DNA from: Adlercreutzia agrestimuris
Lineage (GTDB): Bacteria > Actinomycetota > Coriobacteriia > Coriobacteriales > Eggerthellaceae
NCBI RefSeq assembly: GCF_943193125.1
Contig: NZ_CALPCX010000003.1
Location: 124,001 to 188,000, forward strand
DNA: 64,000 bases
Direction: 5' to 3'
In this document: piece after piece, positions 1-7,737 of the stretch
Layout of the letters: each line of letters opens with the position of its first letter
How positions within the stretch are numbered: position 1 is the stretch's first letter
Program-made: the position numbers and the translations under genes
Notes under the pieces: generated by a model
Told to the model about the DNA's origin: nothing
The model's database searches: none
The model's input: only the letters and a program-made list of their open reading frames with translations

Positions 1-312
1 GTGCTTGTACAAGCTGCAGATGCTATTTCGGCAGCTCGTCCGGGCGCACGCAAAGAAACCCTTGATGCATATATCAAGCGTCTAGAAAAACTTGAAGAGA
101 TTGCCAACTCATATAAGGGTGTTGAACGCACCTATGCAATTCAAGCAGGACGCGAAGTACGTGTTATGGTAGAGCCTGATCAGGTTGATGAAGCAACCAC
201 AACTGTACTAGCACATGACATTGCGCAACGTATAGAAAATGAATTGCAGTATCCCGGTCAAGTGAAGGTTGTAGTCATTCGCGAAAGCCGCGCTGTGGGT
301 ATTGCAAAGTAA
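1..312 (+). CDS. rny: RNase Y, C-terminal part (5' end outside window)
   Basis: Last 103 codons of the membrane-anchored endoribonuclease that starts bulk mRNA decay. What remains is the end of the HD region and the C-terminal domain, finishing with [13 protein letters not shown], which closely matches the family's usual ending (VTVIRE.RA...AK). The transmembrane anchor, KH domain and HD metal ligands lie upstream of the window, so the first codon shown is not the start. It is 12 bases from the next gene on the same strand, so the two are probably cotranscribed. The family call is confident; nothing can be said about the missing part. Confidence 0.93.
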   Translation: MLVQAADAISAARPGARKETLDAYIKRLEKLEEIANSYKGVERTYAIQAGREVRVMVEPDQVDEATTTVLAHDIAQRIENELQYPGQVKVVVIRESRAVGIAK

Positions 313-324
313 AGGCCAATAGAT

Positions 325-1455
325 ATGGCTGATGAGAAACTTGAGCGTTTCTTAGAAGATATTGGTGCTCAAAGCCATCTCCGGGTTGAAGCTGACCTAG
401 GAGATGGCTTTGTACGATTGCGATCTTCTGAGGCAGAACGCAGGCAAGCCGCCCAAGATATTCGTTCAACTGAAGATATCGTTATTGAGATGCTTCGTAA
501 TGCCCGTGATGCGTCCGCTCAAAACATTTATGTAGCTGTATCGCGCGAGGGACAAACAAGACGTATTACTATGCTTGATGATGGTGATGGAATTCCAGAA
601 ACCATGCATGAACGTGTTTTTGAGCCTCGTGTTACTTCTAAGCTTGACACCTTTCATATGGATAAATGGGGTGTTCATGGACGAGGAATGGCGCTTTATT
701 CGATAGCGGTAAATGCGAAACAGGCTCATGTTGTCTGCGCTGAACCAAAAAAGGGTAGTGCATTATATATCGAAACCGATCTATCCTCGCTCTCTGAAAA
801 GGTTGATCAGTCCACATTTCCTCTGTTTTTGAAAAGTGAAACTGGTGTAGTAAGCGTTCGTGGTCCTCGCAATATCATGAGAACATCATGTGAGTTTGCT
901 CTTGAGTCACGCAAAATGTGCCATGTTTATGTTGGATCTCCCATTGAGATAGCGGCAACTCTGTATAAACGAGGTTTAGATAAAGTATCTCCTCGTGAAA
1001 GAGTGTTAAGTTCTGGTATTTCAGAACTAGATATTTGCGATAGGCTTGCTCTTGCTTCTGATCCCGAGAATTTTGCATCAATAGCTTCAACACTGGGACT
1101 CATGATGTCGTCTCGATCAGCTCGACGTATATTGGATGGCGAAATTACTCCTTTAGTCTCGCTATTGGAGCGAATTCATATCGTGAGAGAAGATGCCATT
1201 GATGCGCTGCAGGATGCGTCTTCATCTTTGTCATCGAGCTCTCGTACTCAAGAGCATCATATAAATGCATCTCTTAACCGTGATGAGCGTGGATTGCGTA
1301 TTGCTGCTGACGACATGGATGCCTTTAAACAGAGAATACTTGAGGCTTTTCAAGAGGTAGCACGCGATTATTATTTAGAGAAAGATGTAGATTGTAAAGT
1401 CACTATTCGTAAAGACACGCTTCATATATCTCTTCCCATAGAAAAACTTCGATAA
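325..1455 (+). CDS. GHKL-fold ATPase of unknown role
   Basis: A 376-residue protein with an N-terminal GHKL (histidine kinase/MutL/Hsp90) ATP-binding fold. The N box is at about residues 55-63 (EMLRNARDA), the G1 box at 85-91 (DDGDGIP) and the G2 box at 116-121 (GVHGRG). No phospho-acceptor histidine box, HAMP or membrane segment is seen, so this is not an ordinary sensor kinase. The C-terminal 200 residues match nothing I recognise. A short AAAGG at 312-316 precedes the ATG. The position between RNase Y and SpoVS suggests a conserved neighbourhood. A role in RNA metabolism or signalling would be guesswork. Confidence 0.85.
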   Translation: MADEKLERFLEDIGAQSHLRVEADLGDGFVRLRSSEAERRQAAQDIRSTEDIVIEMLRNARDASAQNIYVAVSREGQTRRITMLDDGDGIPETMHERVFEPRVTSKLDTFHMDKWGVHGRGMALYSIAVNAKQAHVVCAEPKKGSALYIETDLSSLSEKVDQSTFPLFLKSETGVVSVRGPRNIMRTSCEFALESRKMCHVYVGSPIEIAATLYKRGLDKVSPRERVLSSGISELDICDRLALASDPENFASIASTLGLMMSSRSARRILDGEITPLVSLLERIHIVREDAIDALQDASSSLSSSSRTQEHHINASLNRDERGLRIAADDMDAFKQRILEAFQEVARDYYLEKDVDCKVTIRKDTLHISLPIEKLR

Positions 1456-1593
1456 AGTATCCAGCTGCTTTTTTCTAAGCTTTTGGTATCAGGAATATAG
1501 TCATTACCTGGTTAAATAGCGCATTAGTGTTATATATGAGTTGCGTCAAGATGCGTTAACCTATAAAATTACGAATGCATTTGCATAAAATCC

Positions 1594-1629
1594 CACAAAT
1601 TGACATTTGTGAAACGTAGCCAGTACTAG
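1594..1629 (+). promoter_or_regulatory. Candidate promoter and operator for spoVS
   Basis: A perfect -35 hexamer TTGACA lies at 1600-1605, with a weak -10 TACTAG at 1624-1629 (18-base spacer). An inverted repeat CACAAAT-TGAC-ATTTGTG at 1594-1611 overlaps the -35, the usual place for a repressor site. It lies in the 192-base gap before spoVS. The -35 and the inverted repeat are seen directly; their function is inferred. Confidence 0.4.
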
Positions 1630-1647
1630 AAACGAAGAAGGATTTAT

Positions 1648-1986
1648 ATGCTTGATTCCGAGCAAAATTCGTCAGTTGGATGCCTAAAGGTATCATCTAA
1701 GTCATCACCTGCGTCTGTAGCTGGTGCAATTGCAGGCATGATAAAAGATGGTGTCTGTGTTGAGATCCAAGCTGTTGGTGCCGGAGCAGTTAATCAAGCG
1801 GTAAAAGCAGTTGCAATATCCCGTGGTTTTTTGTCGCCAATTGGTATTGAGGTCGCCTGTATTCCTTCTTTTGCTGATATTGTTATTGATGGCGAATTCA
1901 GAACTGCTATTCGTTTTGCCGTTGAGCCTCACTATATGCACGGCATAGATCGAACCACGCTTGATTATTCTTCGCCTAATCAATAA
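1648..1986 (+). CDS. spoVS: SpoVS-family small protein
   Basis: A 112-residue protein with the compact Alba-like SpoVS fold; the core (KVSSKSSPASVAGAIAG, then GAGAVNQAVKAVAISRGF) follows the family closely. In Bacillus SpoVS affects sporulation and septation. It also occurs in many bacteria that do not sporulate, where its role is unknown but probably involves nucleic acid or signalling. The N-terminal 9-12 residues are extra to the usual 86-residue protein. A good ribosome site (AGAAGGA) precedes the ATG. It stands 24 bases before miaB and probably shares a transcript. Family assignment confident, function open. Confidence 0.93.
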   Translation: MLDSEQNSSVGCLKVSSKSSPASVAGAIAGMIKDGVCVEIQAVGAGAVNQAVKAVAISRGFLSPIGIEVACIPSFADIVIDGEFRTAIRFAVEPHYMHGIDRTTLDYSSPNQ

Positions 1987-2010
1987 AAAACTTATACGAG
2001 CGAATAGATC

Positions 2011-3369
2011 ATGACACATACTCTTAATAACCTTACTTATTGCATTCACACTTTTGGCTGCCAAATGAATAAGCATGACTCAGAGCGTATTGCTGGTATG
2101 CTTGAGGCACTTGGAGCCTATGCGGTTGAAAGTATTGAGGAAGCAGACGTTGTTGTCTTTATGACGTGCTGTGTTCGAGAAGCTGCTGATACGAGATTGT
2201 ATGGTCAAGTGGCTTCTATGAAAAACATACCGCTTAGAGACGGAACGCCTCTCAATAAGCGTGTTATTGCTGTTGGTGGTTGCATTGGACAACGCGATGG
2301 CGACAAGCTTATTGAGACACTTCCACACCTTGATATTGTTTTTGGCACGCATAACCTTGCGTCTCTTCCGCAACTCATAACAGACACGCTTGAAGAGGGC
2401 GGCCATCATGTAGAAGTTAAAGAGGCTTCGTTGTCTTTTCCGACGGATCTTCCAACTTCGCGCGAGCACGAATGGGCAGCTTGGTTGCCTATCACTATTG
2501 GATGTAATAACTTTTGTACCTACTGTATTGTTCCTTATGTTCGCGGTCGCGAAAAATCCCGTACTATTGAAGACATCAAACAAGAGGCTCAGCGATACGT
2601 TGATGCTGGGGTAAAGGAAATTACTCTACTTGGTCAAAACGTAAATTCATATGGAAGAGACTTGTATGGAGAACCGCGTTTTGCAGACATTTTGCGTTCT
2701 GTAAACGATACCGGTATTGAGCGACTTCGTTTCGCGACTAGCCATCCAAAAGATCTCACTGATGAAGTTATCTCACTCTTTGGTACGTTACCATCGCTCA
2801 TGCCAGCGCTTCATCTTCCTGTTCAGTCTGGCTCAAATCGTATATTGGACGCCATGAATAGAAGATACACAAAAGAGCACTATTTAGGGCTGGTAAAAAA
2901 GCTTCGTCAGATCAACCCAGAAATTGCCTTATCAACAGACATTATTGTTGGTTTTCCTGGAGAAACTGAAGAAGATTTCATGGATACCTACAACCTGGTA
3001 AAAGAGGTTGGATATACCCAGGTGTTCACCTTTATCTATTCAAAACGCGAAGGTACGCCTGCAGCTGCAATGGTTGATGATACTCCGCGTGAAGTTATCC
3101 AGGATCGCTTTGATAGGCTTGTAGAGCTTGTTCAAGAGCAAGCTTATAGAGAAAACCAAAAAGATCTTGGTAAGACAATAGATGTACTTGTGGAGGGTGC
3201 TTCCAAGCGAGATGCAAATCTCATCTGTGCAAAGAGTCCTAAAAACGTAACAGTACACGCACCGCTTCCGGAAGGCATTGCAATTGAGGATATAGTAGGA
3301 ACAATTCTTAAGGTGCATATTGATAAAGCAAAGACATGGTATCTCAGCGGCCAGGTGGTGAGTCTTTGA
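2011..3369 (+). CDS. miaB: tRNA-2-methylthio-N6-isopentenyladenosine synthase MiaB
   Basis: Radical-SAM methylthiotransferase that adds the 2-methylthio group to isopentenyl-A37 of tRNAs reading U-initial codons. The N-terminal auxiliary cluster cysteines are at C17 (FGCQMN), C53 and C91. The radical-SAM triad CxxxCxxC is C165/C169/C172. A TRAM domain forms the last 65 residues. At 452 residues it has family length. It sits directly before miaA, which makes its substrate; the miaB stop codon overlaps the preferred miaA start, so the two steps of one tRNA modification are translationally coupled. Confidence 0.97.
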   Translation: MTHTLNNLTYCIHTFGCQMNKHDSERIAGMLEALGAYAVESIEEADVVVFMTCCVREAADTRLYGQVASMKNIPLRDGTPLNKRVIAVGGCIGQRDGDKLIETLPHLDIVFGTHNLASLPQLITDTLEEGGHHVEVKEASLSFPTDLPTSREHEWAAWLPITIGCNNFCTYCIVPYVRGREKSRTIEDIKQEAQRYVDAGVKEITLLGQNVNSYGRDLYGEPRFADILRSVNDTGIERLRFATSHPKDLTDEVISLFGTLPSLMPALHLPVQSGSNRILDAMNRRYTKEHYLGLVKKLRQINPEIALSTDIIVGFPGETEEDFMDTYNLVKEVGYTQVFTFIYSKREGTPAAAMVDDTPREVIQDRFDRLVELVQEQAYRENQKDLGKTIDVLVEGASKRDANLICAKSPKNVTVHAPLPEGIAIEDIVGTILKVHIDKAKTWYLSGQVVSL

Positions 3370-4346
3370 CACTTCGCCATCCAGTCATTTGTGTAGTAGG
3401 TCCTACTGCCTCGGGAAAAACGGCACTTGCTCAAGAACTTGCCCTGCAACTGCAGGGTGAAGTAGTAAGCGCTGACTCAATGCAAATATATACTGGTATG
3501 GATATTGGTACTGGTAAGCTACTTCCTCAAGATAGACTTGTTCCTCACCATGGTTTTGACTTGATTGAGCCAGGTGAGCCATACTCTGCTGCATTGTTTC
3601 AAAGTTTCGCGCGTCAGACGTTTGAAGATATTGATTCAAGGGGAAAGCGCGTCGTTCTGGCTGGTGGAACTGGTTTTTATGTTCGTTCAGCAATTGATGA
3701 TTATCATTTCCCCGAGGGTGAGCAAGTTGATAATCCAATTAGAGAAGCATGTCTTGCTTATGCAAAAACTTACGGCTCTCAGGCTCTTTGGGATCAATTA
3801 AACCAAATTGACAGTGAAAGTGCTGCTTTAATTGCGCCTGCTGACACTAAGCGCATTTCGCGCGCATTCGAACTTTATGCTGATGGCGTGAGCTATGCTG
3901 ATCAGCGGCGTAAACTTCAAACCTTGCCTCAAGCAATTCCAGCTTATTTCATTGGGCTTTTGGTTGATCCTGACATACTTCGCAAAAGAATTGATGAGCG
4001 TGTTGATCAGATGCTTTCTCAAGGTTTAGTGGATGAAGTGCAGAATCTGTTAAATAAAGGGCTTCGTGAAGGCATTACCGCACCTCAAGCAATTGGATAC
4101 AAAGAAATAGTGCGTTACCTTGATGGCGAGATTTCACTTGATGAGGCGGTTAATTTAATCAAGGTTACAACGCATAGATACGCTAAGCGTCAAAGGACAT
4201 GGTTTCGTAAAGATAAACGAATACATTGGATCAATGCTGATAAGTTTGATCTTAAAAAATTAACCGCACAGTCGTTGGACATACTTTCGCATAGTACACC
4301 TTCGGGATTGGGAACTAAAGACGACAAGGATACGCCATGTCAATAG
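3366..4346 (+). CDS. miaA: tRNA dimethylallyltransferase MiaA
   Basis: Transfers the isopentenyl group from DMAPP to A37 of tRNA. The P-loop GPTASGKT is near residues 10-17, followed by the DSMQIY motif and the catalytic region AGGTGFYV. I prefer the TTG start at 3366, which overlaps the miaB stop and has GGTGGTGAG just upstream. It gives the short N-terminus (MTLRHPVICVVGPTASGKT) typical of the family. An in-frame ATG at 3336 would add ten residues inside miaB. The 3' end overlaps hflX by ten bases. Confidence 0.95.
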   Translation: MTLRHPVICVVGPTASGKTALAQELALQLQGEVVSADSMQIYTGMDIGTGKLLPQDRLVPHHGFDLIEPGEPYSAALFQSFARQTFEDIDSRGKRVVLAGGTGFYVRSAIDDYHFPEGEQVDNPIREACLAYAKTYGSQALWDQLNQIDSESAALIAPADTKRISRAFELYADGVSYADQRRKLQTLPQAIPAYFIGLLVDPDILRKRIDERVDQMLSQGLVDEVQNLLNKGLREGITAPQAIGYKEIVRYLDGEISLDEAVNLIKVTTHRYAKRQRTWFRKDKRIHWINADKFDLKKLTAQSLDILSHSTPSGLGTKDDKDTPCQ

Positions 4347-5659
4347 ATGGATCCGATTCTAAAAGAAACTCTTTTTGTGTGACTGCCGCACCAAAGGAGC
4401 GCGCAATTGTTGTAGGTGTAGAACGACCTGGTGCAAAATGGGATGTTCAATCTTCGCTAGAAGAGTTGTCTCGTTTGGCGCAAACAGCGGGAGCTGAAGT
4501 AGTAGCATCAACTTCGCAAAAGCTAGAAGCGCCTCATCCTCGTACTTTTGTTGGCACTGGGAAAGCGGAAGAAATTGCCGATTTAGCGCGCAGCTTAAGT
4601 GCGGATGTTGTGATCTTCGATGACGAACTTACCCCATCCCAACAGGCGAATTTGGAAAAGGTTGTAGGAAAACCGGTTAAGATCATTGATAGAACCGCGC
4701 TTATATTGGATATTTTTGCCCTGCACGCTACTACAAAAGAAGGTCGTTTGCAGGTTCGCCTTGCGCAAAACCAATACCTTTTGCCGCGTTTGCGAGGTAT
4801 GTGGGCACATCTTGCATCGAACCGTATGGGTGGCGGTGTTGGTTCGCGTTTTGGCGAAGGCGAAAGTCAGCTTGAAGTTGACCGTCGCATGGTTCGCAAG
4901 CGGATTACTTCTATCAAGCGAGAGTTAGCACATTTAGCTGAAGTAAGGTCGGTTCAACGCGAAAGTAGATATGATAGTGGCATATTTAAAGTAGCTCTTG
5001 CGGGTTATACAAATGCAGGTAAATCAAGTTTACTTAATTACTTAACCGAAGCTGATGTTTTAGCGTATGACAAATTGTTTGCTACGCTTGATTCTACAAC
5101 GCGACGATATGTCTTACCCGAGGGTAGGGAGATCACGCTTACCGATACCGTTGGATTTATTCAGAAACTTCCGACAACCCTTATTGAAGCTTTTAAATCT
5201 ACGCTCGATGAGATTGTAGGAGCTAATCTCATATTGCAGGTTGTAGATGCTTCATCAGGTGAGTTTATTGAGCAGATTCAAGCGGTTGAAGAGGTTTTTG
5301 AACAGATTGGGGCGCAGGATATATCGCGCGTATTGCTCTTTAATAAATGCGATCTTCTTGAAGACGATACCTTGATAGGTCTTAAGTCGCGTTATCCGCA
5401 TGCGCTTTTCGTATCTGCTCAAACAGGATTTGGCACCGAAGAACTGATTTCCTACATTGCCCAAGTGGCTGCTGCTCAAGATAAGAAGCTTGAAGTGGTT
5501 TTACCCTATAACAGAGGCGATTTGGTTTCGTTGGCACATGAGCGTTGTCGAATTGTAAGCGAGACGCATAAAGAAGACGGAACCCACCTTACCGTTTTTG
5601 TGGGTTCCGTTTATTTGAATCTTTTTGAAGAGTATTGCGTTGGTCAAGACAATGCTTAA
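4337..5659 (+). CDS. hflX: GTPase HflX
   Basis: Ribosome-associated GTPase that splits or rescues stalled and heat-damaged 50S/70S particles. The HflX N-terminal domain covers residues 22-200, with the characteristic PRTFVGTGKAEEI segment near 68-80. The G domain follows: G1 GYTNAGKSS at 223-231, then DTVGF and NKCD. The length of 440 residues is normal. AAGGAT eight bases before the ATG is the ribosome site, inside the end of miaA. The miaB-miaA-hflX linkage is widespread. The gene converges on lexA with a six-base gap. Confidence 0.97.
   Translation: MSIDGSDSKRNSFCVTAAPKERAIVVGVERPGAKWDVQSSLEELSRLAQTAGAEVVASTSQKLEAPHPRTFVGTGKAEEIADLARSLSADVVIFDDELTPSQQANLEKVVGKPVKIIDRTALILDIFALHATTKEGRLQVRLAQNQYLLPRLRGMWAHLASNRMGGGVGSRFGEGESQLEVDRRMVRKRITSIKRELAHLAEVRSVQRESRYDSGIFKVALAGYTNAGKSSLLNYLTEADVLAYDKLFATLDSTTRRYVLPEGREITLTDTVGFIQKLPTTLIEAFKSTLDEIVGANLILQVVDASSGEFIEQIQAVEEVFEQIGAQDISRVLLFNKCDLLEDDTLIGLKSRYPHALFVSAQTGFGTEELISYIAQVAAAQDKKLEVVLPYNRGDLVSLAHERCRIVSETHKEDGTHLTVFVGSVYLNLFEEYCVGQDNA
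5577..5613 (+). terminator. Hairpin inside the 3' end of hflX, possible terminator
   Basis: ACGGAACCCA at 5577-5586 and its exact complement TGGGTTCCGT at 5601-5610 form a ten-pair stem with a 14-base loop, followed by a modest TTATTTG. The gap between hflX and lexA is only six bases, so a terminator embedded in coding sequence is plausible. The weak U-tract keeps confidence low. Confidence 0.35.
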
Positions 5660-5665
5660 ACGCTA

Positions 5666-6304
5666 TTAGAGGCGCCTGAATACCGCAACAACCTTTCCTG
5701 CAATAGTACAATCAGTAGTGATTATGGGTTCCATACTTGAGTTTTCAGGCTGAAGTCTGATGTAATTCTGTTCTTTATAGAAACGTTTCACCGTTGCACC
5801 GTCATCAATCATAGCCACTACAATGTCACCATTGTTGGCAACTGGTTGTGATTTCACTACAACATAATCACCATCATTAATACCTGCTTCAATCATGCTC
5901 TCGCCGTGAACTGAAAGCATAAAAGAAGCACTATCACCAACGATGTCTACTGGTAACGAGATGGTGTCGCGAACATTTTCCTCAGCAAGTATAGGGGTAC
6001 CGGCAGCTACATCTCCAATAAGAGGAACATCAATAATCTTACTAAATGAAGGAACAGACACCTCTTCTTGAGCTTCTTCCTCATCAAGAGGATATGTCAA
6101 GACAATAGAGCGTGATTTAAGCGGATCTCGTTTTATGAGTCCTTTACTTTCAAGTGCATTGAGATGTACATGCACAGTAGAAGGGGATGAGAGGCCAAGT
6201 GCCGAGCAAACTTCACGGACGGTTGGACCATATCCTTTTTCTCGGATGCAATCTTCAATGCAGTTTAGTACTGCTTGTTGACGCTTAGTGACTTTTGCGG
6301 ACAT
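5666..6304 (-). CDS. lexA: SOS repressor LexA
   Basis: Transcriptional repressor of the SOS regulon that cleaves itself when RecA filaments form. An N-terminal winged helix (residues 1-65) is followed by an S24 peptidase domain. The scissile Ala101-Gly102 bond (VAAGTP) is seen, as is the Ser136/Lys173 catalytic dyad (HGESM and ATVKRF). At 212 residues it has normal length. GGAAAGGAC precedes the start. The upstream region carries several LexA boxes, so it is probably autoregulated together with the divergent small gene at 6418. Confidence 0.97.
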   Translation of the reverse strand: MSAKVTKRQQAVLNCIEDCIREKGYGPTVREVCSALGLSSPSTVHVHLNALESKGLIKRDPLKSRSIVLTYPLDEEEAQEEVSVPSFSKIIDVPLIGDVAAGTPILAEENVRDTISLPVDIVGDSASFMLSVHGESMIEAGINDGDYVVVKSQPVANNGDIVVAMIDDGATVKRFYKEQNYIRLQPENSSMEPIITTDCTIAGKVVAVFRRL

Positions 6305-6325
6305 AGGATTGTCCTTTCCAAATAG

Positions 6326-6393
6326 CGAACAAATGTATGAAAAATCATTGACATGAACTTTTGTTCGCTTTATTATATACGAACATAAGTTCG
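6326..6393. promoter_or_regulatory. LexA operators and SOS promoter between lexA and the small divergent gene
   Basis: Three LexA-type sites are seen. 6380-6393 is CGAACATAAGTTCG, a full match to CGAAC-N4-GTTCG. 6354-6367 is TGAACTTTTGTTCG. 6326-6339 is CGAACAAATGTATG, with one good half-site. A strong rightward promoter threads through them: -35 TTGACA at 6348-6353, a 17-base spacer, and -10 TATTAT at 6371-6376. One box fills the spacer and another covers the expected start point, so repression by LexA should be tight. The leftmost box lies about 20 bases before lexA and fits autoregulation. Confidence 0.88.
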
Positions 6394-6417
6394 GCGCAAG
6401 CAGAGAAGGTGAGAAAA

Positions 6418-6639
6418 ATGAAGAAAAGTACAGCAGCTCATTTAGATACTTTGTATGGATCTTGCGTACACTCGCGGTATATGTCGTTAAGTGAGTGTGT
6501 TTATGATTCAGAGATGTATCAAGCTTTGCGTTACGGAACTACTGAAGGATATGGGTTTAACCATATTGATAAACGAGGTGCAATTATACTCAGCATTTTA
6601 AGCATGGCTGTCTTATTTGGTGCGGCATTTATCGCATAA
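6418..6639 (+). CDS. Small SOS-controlled membrane-anchored protein
   Basis: A 73-residue protein with a soluble N-terminal part of about 50 residues and one C-terminal transmembrane segment (residues about 54-72, IILSILSMAVLFGAAFIA). The ATG at 6418 is chosen because AGAAGGTGAG lies just upstream; longer in-frame starts run into the promoter. I recognise no domain, and it has no LysM domain, unlike YneA of Bacillus. Its place opposite lexA with strong LexA boxes resembles the SOS division inhibitors YneA, DivS and ChiZ. A division-checkpoint role is an inference from position and topology only. Confidence 0.8.
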   Translation: MKKSTAAHLDTLYGSCVHSRYMSLSECVYDSEMYQALRYGTTEGYGFNHIDKRGAIILSILSMAVLFGAAFIA

Positions 6640-6691
6640 GGAAGTGTCTTACTAATTTGATTTTTTACTCCGTTTTGTGTTGCTACTGACT

Positions 6692-6746
6692 ACTAATATT
6701 AGTTCTTTTAGTTGTACTAATAATCATAAAAGCATACATATATGCT
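6692..6746 (+). promoter_or_regulatory. Candidate promoter and dyads before nrdR
   Basis: TTGTAC at 6712-6717 and TACATA at 6735-6740 (17-base spacer) form a possible promoter. A perfect 12-base palindrome ACTAATATTAGT lies at 6692-6703. AGCATA-CATA-TATGCT at 6731-6746 spans the -10. Neither dyad clearly matches the NrdR box, so the binding factor is unknown. Confidence 0.35.
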
Positions 6747-6778
6747 AGTCTGTACGCTAACCAATACTAAGGAGTGCC

Positions 6779-7231
6779 ATGCGTTGCCCATCTTGCGGAA
6801 ACCCTGAATCAAAAGTTGTTGATTCGCGTCCAGCTGAAGAAGATACAGCCATTAGAAGACGTCGAGAATGTTTAGAGTGCGGAAGACGCTTTACTACTTA
6901 TGAGCGCCTAGGCGATACTCCTCTTATTGTTATTAAAACCGATGGGTCATCTGAGGTTTATGATCGCCAGAAACTTTTACGTGGCTTATTGATTGCTTGC
7001 GCAAAAAGACCAGTTAATCCAGATCAACTAGCGGCTCTCATTGATAGCATTGAGGCTGAGTTGCGTAATACTATGAGAAATGAAATAGGCTCAAAAGAGC
7101 TTGGGGATATGGCATTAATTCGCTTAGCTCATCTTGATGATGTTGCTTATGTCCGTTTTGCAAGCGTGTATAAAGATTTTCAAAATATTGAAGAATTCTC
7201 AAATGCGCTTGAAGCGATGCGCAATATTTAG
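6779..7231 (+). CDS. nrdR: Ribonucleotide reductase repressor NrdR
   Basis: Repressor of ribonucleotide reductase genes that senses ATP/dATP. The N-terminal zinc ribbon (CPSC at residues 3-6, CLEC at about 31-34) and the ATP-cone domain (about 46-136) are both present, and the length of 150 is standard. A strong ribosome site (AAGGAGTG) precedes the ATG. It heads a nucleotide and repair cluster, followed by dut and dinB on the same strand. That groups control of dNTP supply with pool sanitation and lesion bypass. Confidence 0.97.
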   Translation: MRCPSCGNPESKVVDSRPAEEDTAIRRRRECLECGRRFTTYERLGDTPLIVIKTDGSSEVYDRQKLLRGLLIACAKRPVNPDQLAALIDSIEAELRNTMRNEIGSKELGDMALIRLAHLDDVAYVRFASVYKDFQNIEEFSNALEAMRNI

Positions 7232-7254
7232 CGCTTATATTATGAAAGCTCACT

Positions 7255-7731
7255 ATGAATATGTTGCAAAACCAAGGATCAGTAATTGTACCCATAAAGC
7301 TTCTAAATGATCAGGTGTCAATGCCAAGGTATGCATATGAAGGTGATGCTGCAACTGATATATGCTCAACTGTCACATATACCTTGAAGCCGTTTGAGCG
7401 TGCGCTTATTCCATGTGGCTTTTCGCTTGCTATTCCAGCTGGTTATGGTGGTTTTGTCCTACCGCGAAGCGGTCTTGCAAGCAAACATGGTGTGACTGTC
7501 CTTAATGCACCTGGATTAATTGACAGTAATTATCGCGGCGAGATATGTGTATCGCTTATTAACTTGGACCCAAACAATGCATTTACTATCAATCCTGGTG
7601 ATCGTATTGCTCAACTTGCAATCATGCAAACTCCCCGCATTAGCTATAGTCCCGTAGATTATTTGGAAGATTCTGTACGGGGAACAGGTGGTTTTGGAAG
7701 TAGTGGAATAGCTACGCATAGCACTAGATAG
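7255..7731 (+). CDS. dut: dUTP diphosphatase
   Basis: Trimeric dUTPase hydrolysing dUTP to dUMP and pyrophosphate, which keeps uracil out of DNA and feeds dTMP synthesis. All five motifs are visible: AATDI, PRSGLA, GLIDSNYRGE, RIAQL and the C-terminal RGTGGFGSSG. At 158 residues it is of usual size. The ATG at 7255 has only a weak GAAAG upstream; a second ATG at 7261 is possible. It is 23 bases after nrdR and 6 before dinB, so an operon is likely. Confidence 0.95.
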   Translation: MNMLQNQGSVIVPIKLLNDQVSMPRYAYEGDAATDICSTVTYTLKPFERALIPCGFSLAIPAGYGGFVLPRSGLASKHGVTVLNAPGLIDSNYRGEICVSLINLDPNNAFTINPGDRIAQLAIMQTPRISYSPVDYLEDSVRGTGGFGSSGIATHSTR

Positions 7732-7737
7732 TAGAGT

